Notes under the pieces: model-generated | Told to the model about the DNA's origin: nothing | The model's input: only the letters and a program-made list of their open reading frames with translations | The model's database searches: none | Source of the DNA: Floridanema evergladense | GTDB lineage: Bacteria; Cyanobacteriota; Cyanobacteriia; Cyanobacteriales; Aerosakkonemataceae | Assembly (NCBI RefSeq): GCF_041929205.1 | Contig: NZ_JBHFNT010000300.1 | DNA: 64,000 nucleotides | Strand: one strand, 5' to 3' | Position numbers and translations under genes: made by a program | Shown here: piece after piece, positions 52,986 to 61,621 of the stretch | Layout of the letters: every line of letters begins with the position of its first letter | How positions within the stretch are numbered: position 1 is the stretch's first letter

Positions 52986-53498
52986 CTGCTTTTCCCTTTT
53001 ACGAAATCACTTTAAGGTAATTTGTAGTTAATGTTGCCATTGATTAAAGAGCCTGGTACTCAAGGTACTTGAACTAGTTCAATTTGTTTAGTATGTAATT
53101 GTCTTTGCTTTCATAGTCTAGTTATGAAGTTTTATTAAAACGTCTATCTAAAGGATGAAGAATCTGTTAGTTTACCTAATTTAAAATCAACATTAAATAG
53201 AGCTTGCTGAAAAAATTTTTGGGTAGCCGATCGCTGGATATACCAATTATTAGATTTCGGACGATCAAACATATCGTTATTAAATTACAAAGCAAAAAAA
53301 ACTTAAACGTTGTTAAATTAAGTTGGTGTTTTTTGTAACAAACCAAATTGATGTAACATCTGTAACACAGAGCAAGTAAATAATTTTGCTATGCCTGGTT
53401 TTCTTAAACTTTATCTACTTTTAGATAGATATCCAACGGACAAGTTGTTGTTAGCTTTGTTCTAGCCTGATGTTTACATTCAAAAAATTTTTATAATT
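52986..53498. other. divergent promoter region of the polysaccharide locus
   Basis: 513 bp without a gene between the HepC-like gene (minus) and the glycosyltransferase/Wzc pair (plus). AT-rich, with several inverted patches such as TTGTTAAATTAAGTTGG and AGTTTTATT. No identifiable riboswitch or known operator by eye. It must carry both promoters of the locus. Confidence 0.55.
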
Positions 53499-54578
53499 AT
53501 GAAAATTGCTTTAGTACATGATTATTTAACCCAAAGAGGTGGAGCAGAGCGAGTTTTTGAACTCCTTTGCAAGCGCTATCCTAATGCCGACATTTTTACA
53601 TCTTTGTACGACCGAGAGAGAACTATAGATTTAGGCGATCGCACAGTCTATACTAGTTTCTTACAAAAAATTCCTAAAGCATCAAAGTACTTTCGGCTCT
53701 TAGCTCCTCTATATTTTCCTGCATTTCGCGCTTTAGATTTACAAGACTACGATTTAATTATTAGTAGTTGTAGTAGTTTTGCCAAAGCAGTAAGAAAAGC
53801 TCCTCAAGCTAAACATATTTGCTTCTGTCATAATGTCACTAGATTTCTTTGGGATACTCAAACTTATCTCCGAGAGTATGCGGATTATAAATTATTTGCT
53901 CCGGTAATTGAACCGATATTCGACATTTTGCGACAGGTAGATTTAAACTACGCCCAAGAACCCGATATTTATATTGCTAATTCCCATACTGTAGCCAAGC
54001 GAATTCAAAAACATTATGGAAAACCAGCGATCGTAATTAACTATCCTATTAATACCAATCAATTTGTATTCTCTGAATCAAAAGAAAATTTTTATCTCGC
54101 TTCAGCACGCTTACTCGGTTACAAACGTATTGATATCATCGTCGAAGCTTTTAACTGGTTAGGATGGCCTATTTACATATTAGGTGATGGGCCTGAACGG
54201 GAAAATTTAGAATCTATAGCTTTAGAGAATATCAAGTTTTTAGGTCATGTTACTGATGCCGAACGCAGTCAATTAATGGCAAAAGCTTGCTCCGTAATTG
54301 TCGCAGCATTAGAAGATTATGGTTTAGTTCCCGTAGAAGCAAATGCCAGCGGAACACCTGTAATTGCTTACGGTGCAGGTGGCGTATTAGACACTCAAAT
54401 TCCCGGAAAAACTGGAGTATTTTTTCATAAACAAACACCAGATGCGCTGCAAGCAGCGTTGCTGGAAGCTCAGAAAATTTCCTGGGATTATCACAAAATT
54501 CGTAATCACGCTGTAAGTCAGTTTTCTGAAACAGCTTTTTTTAGTAAAGTAGATAGAGCGATCGCAGAATTTATTTAA
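53499..54578 (+). CDS. GT4 family glycosyltransferase (exopolysaccharide locus)
   Basis: 359 residues. MKIALVHDYLTQRGGAERVFELLC is the N-terminal loop of the WbaZ-like GT4 group, with FCHNVTRFLWD in the acceptor domain and LEDYGLVPVEANASGTPVIAYGAGGVLDT in the donor domain. It would add a sugar (mannosyl-type enzymes are common in this group) to the lipid-linked intermediate. Followed 17 nt later by the Wzc-like gene, so cotranscribed with it. Confidence 0.9.
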   Translation: MKIALVHDYLTQRGGAERVFELLCKRYPNADIFTSLYDRERTIDLGDRTVYTSFLQKIPKASKYFRLLAPLYFPAFRALDLQDYDLIISSCSSFAKAVRKAPQAKHICFCHNVTRFLWDTQTYLREYADYKLFAPVIEPIFDILRQVDLNYAQEPDIYIANSHTVAKRIQKHYGKPAIVINYPINTNQFVFSESKENFYLASARLLGYKRIDIIVEAFNWLGWPIYILGDGPERENLESIALENIKFLGHVTDAERSQLMAKACSVIVAALEDYGLVPVEANASGTPVIAYGAGGVLDTQIPGKTGVFFHKQTPDALQAALLEAQKISWDYHKIRNHAVSQFSETAFFSKVDRAIAEFI

Positions 54579-54595
54579 TTGCTTCGAGGTTAAAT

Positions 54596-56818
54596 ATGGT
54601 AAACGTAAACGCAACTAACTTTAATCCGGCAGCTGAAACCGAACCAGGTTACGGGCAACTTTTGGCAATTTTAATGCGTCGCCGTTATTGGTTATTAAGT
54701 GTTCTCTCCGTAGTTTTAGCTATTACTACTATCATAACTTTAACCACCAAACCCACTTATAAAAGCTCTATGCAGCTATTAGTAGAGCCTAACTATCAAG
54801 GAAAACGAGAAGATTCTAAAAACACTGAAAATGACTTTGCTGATTCCAATGTAGAAATAGATTACGCTACACAACTTAACCTAATGCGAAGTTCGCAATT
54901 AATCCAAAAAGCAGTGGATTTACTCCGTCCACAGTACCCAAAAATTACAGTAAAACACATTAAAAATGCGTTGGTAGTCAATCAATTAAAAGAAGATAAA
55001 GTTAACACGAAAATATTTGAAGTTACTTATATAGATAATGACCCAATCAAAACTCAAAATGTCCTGCAAACTATTAAAAGTGTTTATCAAAATTATAACC
55101 GCGAACAACAGCAACTTCGGTTAACTAAAGGTTTATCTTTTATTGACGCTCAAATACCATCATTACGTGAAAGTACTGTCCGTACTGAAGCTGCTTTAGA
55201 CAAATTTCGGAAAAGTCAAAACCTGATTCAACCGGAATTGCAAGCAAAAGCATTAATTGAATCATTAAAAGATGTTCAATACGAACTTCGCACCGCCCGC
55301 GCTCAATACCAAGAAGCTTTAGCTAGATTTCAAACATTAGAACAACAGGTTAAACGATCGCCACAAGATGCCGTAGTTTCCTCCCGCCTCAGTGAATCTA
55401 CACGCTATCAAACCTTACTCAACGAAATTCAAAAAATCGAACTAGACTTAGCTAAAGAACGTCAGCGTTTTACTGATGATAATCCGACAATTCAAAACTT
55501 ATTAGAACAACGTCAAAGACAGTTAGCTTTACTCCAAAAAGAACAACAAATAGTTCAAGGTAATAATCAAGTTACCCCCAACCAAACTAATAGTAACTTG
55601 CTCGAAAAAGGACAATTAGGCAAACTTGATGTTGACCTTTCTAGTAGACTTTTACAAGAACAAACTAACGCACTTGGATGGCAAGCAAGAGTACAAACAT
55701 TAACCCAGAAAGCACGGCAACTTCAAACAGAATTGCAGCGCTTTCCAGGGATGTTATCAGAGTACAATCGCTTAGAACCACAAGTAAAACTGAATCGAGA
55801 AACCCTGGAACAACTGTTAAAAGCAAGACAAGATTTAAGCTTAGAAATTGCCAGAGGTGGTTTTGATTGGCAAATGGTAGAAGAACCACAATTAGGCTTG
55901 CAAATTGGTCCGAGTTTGAAGCGTAACTTGCTGTTAGGTGCAGTCGTTGGTTTAATGTTAGGTGGTATTGCTGCCTTTATCCGGGAAATGATTGATGATG
56001 CAGTTCACACCTCTGATGAATTGAAAAAACAAGTTGATTTGCCATTACTAGGAATCATCCCTCAGTTAACGCCTCATATTAGAACGGAACCAATTATTCA
56101 CTTACCTTTCCGTCAACAACCAATCTTAACTTCTTCAACTATTGAATTAATTAGTTGGCAACCTTTTCGAGAAGCTTTGGATTTAATTTATCAGAATATT
56201 CAATTAGTAAATTCTGCTGGTTCTTTAAAATCTCTGGTTATTACATCTGCTTTAGCGGGAGAAGGTAAATCTGCGATCGCATTAGGTTTAGCAATTAGTG
56301 CTGCTCGTTTACATCAAAGAGTATTATTAATTGATGCTGACTTACGCCGTCCTAGTTTACATAAAGAACTGAATATTCCGAACGATCGCGGACTTTCCAC
56401 ATTACTAACCAGTGATGTTTCCCTGCGAGATGAAACTAGTATTCAAATATCTCGCCAACATAATAACATTTCGATTTTAACTGCTGGGCCAACTCCACTC
56501 GATCCAGCACAACTTTTAAGTTCGCAAAGAATGCGCGAATTAATGGCAAATTTTGAGCAATCTTACGATTTAGTATTGTTAGATGCGCCTCCAGTTTTAG
56601 GCATAGTAGACGCAATTTTAGCCGCATCTTTTTGCAGTGGTGTAGTATTAATTGGACGCATTGGCAGAGTTACTCGCACCGAATTAACTCAAGCTACCAA
56701 TATGTTGCATAAATTAAATGTAATTGGTGTTGTTGCTAATGGTGCTGATGGATTTAGTAACGGTTACTCATCCTACCTACAACAAAATCAGGAATTATTA
56801 CAGGCAAGAATGAGATGA
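54596..56818 (+). CDS. Wzc-like polysaccharide co-polymerase and tyrosine kinase
   Basis: 740 residues. N-terminal Wzz domain with first transmembrane helix near 31-50 (RYWLLSVLSVVLAITTIITL), long periplasmic coiled coil (about 170-400) and GNVR-like region (MLSEYNRLEPQVKLNRETLEQLLKARQDL), second helix near 442-462. Cytoplasmic BY-kinase domain: Walker A AGEGKSAIALG near residue 555, Walker A' VLLIDADLRRPS, Walker B LVLLDAPPV. The C-terminal tail has only a YSSY pair instead of a longer Tyr cluster. It would set chain length and control export. Pairs with the ABC/Wzy components of the locus. Confidence 0.95.
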   Translation: MVNVNATNFNPAAETEPGYGQLLAILMRRRYWLLSVLSVVLAITTIITLTTKPTYKSSMQLLVEPNYQGKREDSKNTENDFADSNVEIDYATQLNLMRSSQLIQKAVDLLRPQYPKITVKHIKNALVVNQLKEDKVNTKIFEVTYIDNDPIKTQNVLQTIKSVYQNYNREQQQLRLTKGLSFIDAQIPSLRESTVRTEAALDKFRKSQNLIQPELQAKALIESLKDVQYELRTARAQYQEALARFQTLEQQVKRSPQDAVVSSRLSESTRYQTLLNEIQKIELDLAKERQRFTDDNPTIQNLLEQRQRQLALLQKEQQIVQGNNQVTPNQTNSNLLEKGQLGKLDVDLSSRLLQEQTNALGWQARVQTLTQKARQLQTELQRFPGMLSEYNRLEPQVKLNRETLEQLLKARQDLSLEIARGGFDWQMVEEPQLGLQIGPSLKRNLLLGAVVGLMLGGIAAFIREMIDDAVHTSDELKKQVDLPLLGIIPQLTPHIRTEPIIHLPFRQQPILTSSTIELISWQPFREALDLIYQNIQLVNSAGSLKSLVITSALAGEGKSAIALGLAISAARLHQRVLLIDADLRRPSLHKELNIPNDRGLSTLLTSDVSLRDETSIQISRQHNNISILTAGPTPLDPAQLLSSQRMRELMANFEQSYDLVLLDAPPVLGIVDAILAASFCSGVVLIGRIGRVTRTELTQATNMLHKLNVIGVVANGADGFSNGYSSYLQQNQELLQARMR

Positions 56819-56821
56819 AGA

Positions 56822-57856
56822 TCAATAATCATCATCAAATTCATCGAGAAATTCTATGCTTTCAACAAATTCGTAAAGTTGGTCTTTTAATTCCTCAGTT
56901 TCATCCTCAATTTCTCCAGGTTCTTCATCATGAAGAAAATTACGCTGACAACTGACTACATACATATAATCATCCACATCAAAAACAACTATTCCTCGAT
57001 AAGCATTTAACCTTATGGGAGGCTGACTATTGTGAGAAACAGTCATAGTTGAGCCTTCTGGCAGATCCACAACGGCAAAGAAAGCGCCAAAATTCAGGTC
57101 TGCTAGATATTGTTCATAGATGACTTTTGCATTAGGAATACCATTCACAATTGATTGAGAAAAGTATTCCTCTAAAATAGCTTTGAGATAGTTTTCTTTG
57201 CCTAAATTTTCAATTTTTTCTGCCTCTGCATCTACATCGATCGCTTGCCAGTAGTCAATTCTTAACAGAGTGCCAAAATCATCAGAAAATGTGACCGTTC
57301 CAGGTTGGGAATCTACCTTACCACCTTTTTCTAACTCGACGGGAACTGGTACGCTAAAATTACCTGTTGGCGCATCATAATATTCAAATTCAGATATTTC
57401 TAAATCATCAATCTCTGCTACATCTTCTAATACTGCATCAATAATTTCTTGAGCTTGTTCGTCTGGAATTTCTAGAGCTATTTGCAGTTCTGTTAAAAAC
57501 TCTACTCCTTCATCGCTTACCTCTCCCCCGTCTACTAGCATAGTTGCTGCGGCTTCAAAGGCATCTAGCGTTAAATCATCTGGTAGATATTGATAAGCAG
57601 TATTAAATAATGTTCCTAAATCTTCCTGTTCGGCAATATCGAGTATTCGATCGACCAGTTCCGATATTTCATCTTTTGCGTAGTCAGCACAAAGGTCTGA
57701 TTCCCAAAGAATATTTTCTAACTTTGTTAATTCTGCATCATCGTAATCGGGTTTTACTGCTTCAATAGCAACTATAGCGATCGCTGCAACAGTTTCTTCT
57801 GGACTCAGCATTTCTGTCAATCTATCCGAATTGAAAATACTATCATATTTGCCCAT
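56822..57856 (-). CDS. acidic TerB-family protein
   Basis: About 344 residues, strongly acidic. Residues 1-150 match the cyanobacterial TerB (tellurite resistance B-like) helical domain: MLSPEETVAAIAIVAIEAVKPDYDDAEL at the start and paired acidic helices, TerB domains being known to bind divalent metal. A second domain from about residue 165 (VTFSDDFGTLLRIDYWQAID; FFAVVDLPEGSTMTVS) is unassigned. The ATG at 57856 is preferred to a TTG at 57871. Divergent from the Mo-nitrogenase C-terminal-like gene at 58173. Note TerB does not by itself imply tellurite resistance. Confidence 0.82.
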   Translation of the reverse strand: MGKYDSIFNSDRLTEMLSPEETVAAIAIVAIEAVKPDYDDAELTKLENILWESDLCADYAKDEISELVDRILDIAEQEDLGTLFNTAYQYLPDDLTLDAFEAAATMLVDGGEVSDEGVEFLTELQIALEIPDEQAQEIIDAVLEDVAEIDDLEISEFEYYDAPTGNFSVPVPVELEKGGKVDSQPGTVTFSDDFGTLLRIDYWQAIDVDAEAEKIENLGKENYLKAILEEYFSQSIVNGIPNAKVIYEQYLADLNFGAFFAVVDLPEGSTMTVSHNSQPPIRLNAYRGIVVFDVDDYMYVVSCQRNFLHDEEPGEIEDETEELKDQLYEFVESIEFLDEFDDDY

Positions 57857-58172
57857 AAGTTTTACTCTCAATCTTTACAGCTGTGATATTTATAGCAAAT
57901 TTTCACTTTTATTCAAGAGTACAGCATTACATCAAGGCTAATATTTTATCTACTTTTTGATTAAAAATTAGTGAGTTTCTATCAGTAAAATCTCATCTAT
58001 TTTCTCGATCTATTGATTTAGTAACAAAAATTACCAAAAAACTTTTGCTTATAGTTCATGAAAACTTTAACCAATGATTGATTCTTTTTATCTGTTTCTT
58101 GATTGAAAAAATACTATTTGCCGTTATATTAATAATCAAGATGATAAAAGCACTGAACAAAAAGAAAAACTT
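57857..58172. other. 316-bp divergent intergenic region
   Basis: AT-rich space between the TerB protein and the Mo-nitrogenase C-terminal-like gene. No gene, repeat or known riboswitch recognised. Expected to contain two back-to-back promoters. Confidence 0.5.
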
Positions 58173-58487
58173 ATGAATACTATATTGATTAGCGATCGCG
58201 CCACCATAGCACAACGACAAACAACCAAGATTCAGCAATTTGATTTACTTCAACCCTTGCGTCAATGGTTTGATCGACTGGAGATTTCCAACCCCAAGTT
58301 AGCCAAATTCATCTACAAAGCGATTCCAGCGCAATGTCCCTTTGAACGCGATATCGTATTGTTCGATCGCAAAATCGCCCACATTCCCCCCATGTGCAAA
58401 CTCAATCCCCTTTACGATCAACTAGTTGGCTTGCGTTTTCGCGCCCTTTGTTATTTAGTTGATCAATGTGGAATGGATATCAGCTAA
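58173..58487 (+). CDS. Mo-dependent nitrogenase C-terminal-like protein (stand-alone)
   Basis: 104 residues that consist of little more than the family domain: PAQCPFERDIVLFDRKIAHIPPMCKLNPLYDQLVGLRFRALCYLVDQCG, with three conserved Cys. The domain is named for its position after some nitrogenase-associated proteins and is common in cyanobacteria that do not fix nitrogen; its function is unknown. The same domain is the C-terminus of the fusion at 39182-40249. Followed almost immediately by a cupin gene. Confidence 0.88.
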   Translation: MNTILISDRATIAQRQTTKIQQFDLLQPLRQWFDRLEISNPKLAKFIYKAIPAQCPFERDIVLFDRKIAHIPPMCKLNPLYDQLVGLRFRALCYLVDQCGMDIS

Positions 58488-58491
58488 ACCA

Positions 58492-58776
58492 ATGCAAAGT
58501 ACAACCGAAATTAAAGTAATTCATCAACCGAGTCAAGAACAACTCAACCAATTAGGCGTATCCAAATGGCCTATTTGGGCAAAAGAAGTATCAGAGTTTC
58601 CTTGGACTTACGATGAATCCGAAACTTGTTATTTATTAGAAGGCGACGTAATTGTTACACCTGTAAATGGTGAACCAGTACAAGTAAAGAAAGGCGATTT
58701 AGTCACTTTTCCCGCTGGAATGTCTTGTACTTGGAATATTAAAAGCGACGTAAGAAAACATTATAAATTTGGCTAA
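58492..58776 (+). CDS. small cupin-domain protein
   Basis: About 94 residues forming a single cupin barrel: FPWTYDESETCYLLEGDVIVTPVNGEPVQVKKGDLVTFPAGMSCTWNIKSDVRKHYKF. This is the DUF861/EutQ-like group. The usual metal-binding His of motif 1 is not obvious (ESETCYLLEG). I chose the ATG at 58492 (MQSTTEIKV); the frame opens at 58459, inside the preceding gene. It is four bases after that gene's stop, so the two form an operon. Ligand unknown. Confidence 0.85.
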   Translation: MQSTTEIKVIHQPSQEQLNQLGVSKWPIWAKEVSEFPWTYDESETCYLLEGDVIVTPVNGEPVQVKKGDLVTFPAGMSCTWNIKSDVRKHYKFG

Positions 58777-58851
58777 AGATTGAGTACAACAAAGCTGGAA
58801 TGTACGACTAAAGTCGCTACTACGAACGAACAATTTAGCCCTGAAAAGCTT

Positions 58852-58908
58852 ACAATCCTGGGGACTTGACGATCGCTAAACTAACCACCATCAAGCCTCC
58901 AGGATTGT
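58852..58908. terminator. large stem-loop between convergent genes
   Basis: Arms 58852-58869 and 58891-58908 pair over 16 of 18 bases (ACAATCCTGG...). It lies between the cupin gene (plus) and heme oxygenase (minus), so it could end both transcripts. No T-run on the plus strand; AAAAAAT follows nearby. Confidence 0.55.
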
Positions 58909-58965
58909 GAGAAAAAATGTAAGATTTCCTAACAAACCCGAAATTTAATGCAGAACTGCTCTCAT

Positions 58966-59685
58966 TTATTCCGCAGTTGCTAATTCAGTTTCGGTGCTGC
59001 CACGAGTGCGTTTGCGGGTTAAGCTGTTGAACAGCATCATCCCGATCGCTTTAATCAAATTACCTTCTAATTCCATAAACATTTTCATGTTCATGCCAAA
59101 AGCAGCATTAGCTTCGTCAACAATGCGATCGGCAGTAGCTTCATCGATCGGCAATTCATTCAAAGCTTGGCGATAATTATTTTTAAAAGCCTTCTCATCA
59201 GGGATATCCTTGAATTCGTAGAAAGCAGTACCACCATCAGTTAAATTCATTGCCCGAACCGCAATGTTTTTCAGAATTTGACCACCGGAAAGGTCGCCCA
59301 AATAGCGGGTGTAAGATTGAGCAATCAGCAATTCTGGCTCATTTTCCGAAACTTCATGAATGCGTTGCACGTAGGCTTGAGCAGCTGGAGAAGGAGCCAC
59401 TTGATCGCGCCAGTTTGCACCGTAATAATAGCTGAGGTCTTGTTCTAAGCTTTTTTTGCGATTGAGTTCCTTGAAGTAAATTTTGGAGAGGATGGGGTGA
59501 TTTTTGTGCTTTTCCATCTCTTCTTCGATCGCACAATACACGAAGTAGAGGTTAGCTACTAATTTCCGATAAGATTCCTTTTCTACTACTCCTTTTAAAA
59601 AGCACTTGACAAAACCAACATTTTCTGCCATTGAGTGAGATTTTTTGGTGCCTTCACGCAATTTGGTTGCTAAGTTACTGCTCAT
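58966..59685 (-). CDS. ho1: heme oxygenase (biliverdin-producing)
   Basis: 239 residues of the cyanobacterial HO-1 type. The proximal haem ligand His17 is in KKSHSMAEN, and the distal helix has YTRYLGDLSGGQ. The protein opens haem to biliverdin IX-alpha, CO and iron with ferredoxin as electron donor. Biliverdin then feeds PcyA (20209-20943) for phycobilins and could directly load the BphP-type phytochrome (27438-30461). It stands alone with an upstream region of about 150 bp. Confidence 0.97.
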   Translation of the reverse strand: MSSNLATKLREGTKKSHSMAENVGFVKCFLKGVVEKESYRKLVANLYFVYCAIEEEMEKHKNHPILSKIYFKELNRKKSLEQDLSYYYGANWRDQVAPSPAAQAYVQRIHEVSENEPELLIAQSYTRYLGDLSGGQILKNIAVRAMNLTDGGTAFYEFKDIPDEKAFKNNYRQALNELPIDEATADRIVDEANAAFGMNMKMFMELEGNLIKAIGMMLFNSLTRKRTRGSTETELATAE

Positions 59686-59837
59686 ACTAAATTACTTTCC
59701 CTTAAATCTTTTGAGGAGCGTGTCATCTTTGCCAAGGTTTAAAAAACCTGCCTTAAAGCAACATTAGACTGATTTGATGAGAATTTTCATTAAGTTTTTT
59801 TACAAACTTGTGAGGATTGAAGGTACTTTTGGGAATA

Positions 59838-60641
59838 CTACTTAGAAAAAATTCCGGCTAATAAACAGAGTAATAGGGCTTCTGTCCACTCTACGACTGC
59901 TCCGTAAGTATCGCCTGTGTGTCCGCCTAATTTGTAATTAAACCAAGCACCTGTTAAAACTGCGATCGCACTGCCACCAAAAGCCATTCCTGCCGACATC
60001 AACCAGCGATCGCTATCTAAAATTAACAAAAATCCACTCAAACTTAAAAGTAACAATAGTCCCGGTATTAAGTCACGGGGAGAAAGATTTGATTCTTTAT
60101 GAATTGCGCCTTTACCAGTAGGCTTGAGGTAAGGGTAACAGATAATTGCCACTAACTGTCCCCAACGTCCCCAACCAGCTACTGCCATTAAAGCTAACCA
60201 ACGATGGGATTGAATATCATGCAGAGCAGCGGTTTTGAGTAGAATAATCGCGATCGCAGCCATCGCCCCAAAAGCCCCTGTAAGACTATCGGACATCACT
60301 TCTAAGCGCCGTTTGGGATCGGGTGTAGCTAATCCATCAGCAGTATCCATAGCCCCGTCTAGGTGCAAACCACCTGTTATACCAATTCCCGCTAAAATAA
60401 CTAACACCGACTTGGTTAAAACTGGCATTCCCAACAGCTGCAAACCAGAATCTAACAATCCCAACATTCCCCCAATTATCACTCCGATCAAAGGTGCAAG
60501 GCGAGCGATGCCGCGAAATGCCAGCGTCCAACTACTTGGCACAGGTAAACAGGTATAAAATGCGATCGCAGCTGCTAAAGTCGCCGTTTGCTGCTGCAAA
60601 AATCCCAACACCTGTTTAGTCCAATGTTTGTTCTTAGTCAT
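59838..60641 (-). CDS. cobS: adenosylcobinamide-GDP ribazoletransferase
   Basis: CobS joins adenosylcobinamide-GDP with the lower-ligand nucleoside to complete the cobalamin or pseudocobalamin. 267 residues, polytopic. Family motif GGLHLDGAMDTADGL followed by RRLEVMSDSLTGAFGAMA. In cyanobacteria the product is usually pseudocobalamin. No other cobalamin genes are adjacent. Confidence 0.94.
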   Translation of the reverse strand: MTKNKHWTKQVLGFLQQQTATLAAAIAFYTCLPVPSSWTLAFRGIARLAPLIGVIIGGMLGLLDSGLQLLGMPVLTKSVLVILAGIGITGGLHLDGAMDTADGLATPDPKRRLEVMSDSLTGAFGAMAAIAIILLKTAALHDIQSHRWLALMAVAGWGRWGQLVAIICYPYLKPTGKGAIHKESNLSPRDLIPGLLLLLSLSGFLLILDSDRWLMSAGMAFGGSAIAVLTGAWFNYKLGGHTGDTYGAVVEWTEALLLCLLAGIFSK

Positions 60642-60680
60642 TTGTCATTTGTCATTGGTAATGGGGGACAAGGAAAAAGA

Positions 60681-60813
60681 GGTGGGGGGGTGGGGGGAGA
60701 GGAAGAAGTGGGGGAATGGGGGGGTAGGGAGGTGGGGGGAGTTTCTAGCTCCAGATCTCTCCCCATCCCCCCATCTCCCCATCTCCCCATCTCCCCATCT
60801 CCTCTGCTCCTCT
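60681..60813. repeat. G-rich tract followed by CCCCATCT repeats
   Basis: 60681-60740 is almost pure purine with many runs of four to seven G. 60757-60813 has repeated CCCCATCT units. The two halves are complementary in composition and could form a hairpin, and the G-runs could form a G-quadruplex. It is an STRR-type array. Confidence 0.75.
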
Positions 60814-60942
60814 GCCCTAATATATTACTGGGAAAAGTCGATCGGAAATTTCGGTATATATGATGATGGGTTACTAAAAAATTCTAAGATAAGATGATCT
60901 CGTCACCTAATTTAGGGTTAAGGCTCATCCTTAAAGAAAAAT

Positions 60943-60967
60943 CCTACTACGGGCGTATCGTAGTAGG
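60943..60967. repeat. short hairpin CCTACTACG...CGTAGTAGG
   Basis: Perfect 9-bp arms with a 7-nt loop, about 200 bp upstream of the 61169 gene. Position in the leader suggests a possible RNA structure, but no known riboswitch class is recognised. Confidence 0.5.
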
Positions 60968-61168
60968 TAATCGTTACCTAATTAGTTGGGTTACTGAACA
61001 GGATTTTCTTGGCTTCTGAGTTTAGTATGCCCATCGGTAAGACCAAAATTTCATCGGTGACGAAATTCTATTTAAAAGTTTAGTGAGGCTGTAGGGCTTC
61101 ACCCCTGTTGTTAGTTATACAACTTCCTTGCCAAGATAAAGGCGCATTAGATAAGAGGATTTTTGGTT

Positions 61169-61621
61169 ATGACTTACGATCGATCTTCTAAACGGCTACC
61201 AGCTCCCTGCATTATAGATACCGGAATTGTAGTCAATAAACTAGATATGCGGCGACTCCTGATGGATTTGCGTTATGTTCGTTATATACATCTCATCGAG
61301 GGTAATTTACAAAGTCAGGGTGAAGGCTATGTCCTAGAAGTCTTTTCCGATCCGCAACGCTCCACTCTGGTAGCTAATCATGCACTTTACCTCAATGTTG
61401 ATAGTTTTGATTACTTAGAATTACAAGTCTCTGGAGAAGGCGAATCTTATTTCGATTTAGTTCAAGACCATCGTCGCTTAAGGTTGATTCCACTAACCAA
61501 TCTTCTGCAAGACCGTTCTAGTGCTAATCTAAATGCTTCTGACTTGGAAGCAGTAGTAGACCAAGTACTCTCAGCAAAGTGGGATCTCCAGATTGACGAT
61601 GAAGGTGAAGATACGTTTTGA
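61169..61621 (+). CDS. conserved cyanobacterial protein upstream of tgt
   Basis: About 150 residues, soluble, acidic C-terminus. Opening TYDRSSKRLPAPCIIDTGIVVNKLDMRRLLMDLRYVRYIHLIEGNLQ, then strand-rich sequence and QVLSAKWDLQIDDEGED at the end. No recognised motif. I chose the ATG at 61169 with AGAGGA nine bases upstream. Its stop overlaps the TTG start of tgt, so the two are translationally coupled, which suggests a link to tRNA modification or simply shared expression. Confidence 0.78.
   Translation: MTYDRSSKRLPAPCIIDTGIVVNKLDMRRLLMDLRYVRYIHLIEGNLQSQGEGYVLEVFSDPQRSTLVANHALYLNVDSFDYLELQVSGEGESYFDLVQDHRRLRLIPLTNLLQDRSSANLNASDLEAVVDQVLSAKWDLQIDDEGEDTF

Larger units (their letters stand above)
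60642..61168. other. low-complexity intergenic region
   Basis: About 527 bp without a gene, between the divergent cobS (minus) and the 61169-61621 gene (plus). Starts with TCATTTG repeats, then a purine G-rich tract and a pyrimidine C-rich tract (60681-60813), then a short hairpin (60943-60967). The promoters for both genes must be here. Confidence 0.55.

Noticed and set aside
58056..58238. 60-codon minus-strand frame
   Set aside because: Overlaps the start of the Mo-nitrogenase C-terminal-like gene in antisense and lies in the AT-rich divergent promoter region.
58173..58487. Evidence for nitrogen fixation
   Set aside because: The Mo-nitrogenase C-terminal-like domain is common in cyanobacteria without nitrogenase, and no nif gene is present in the window.
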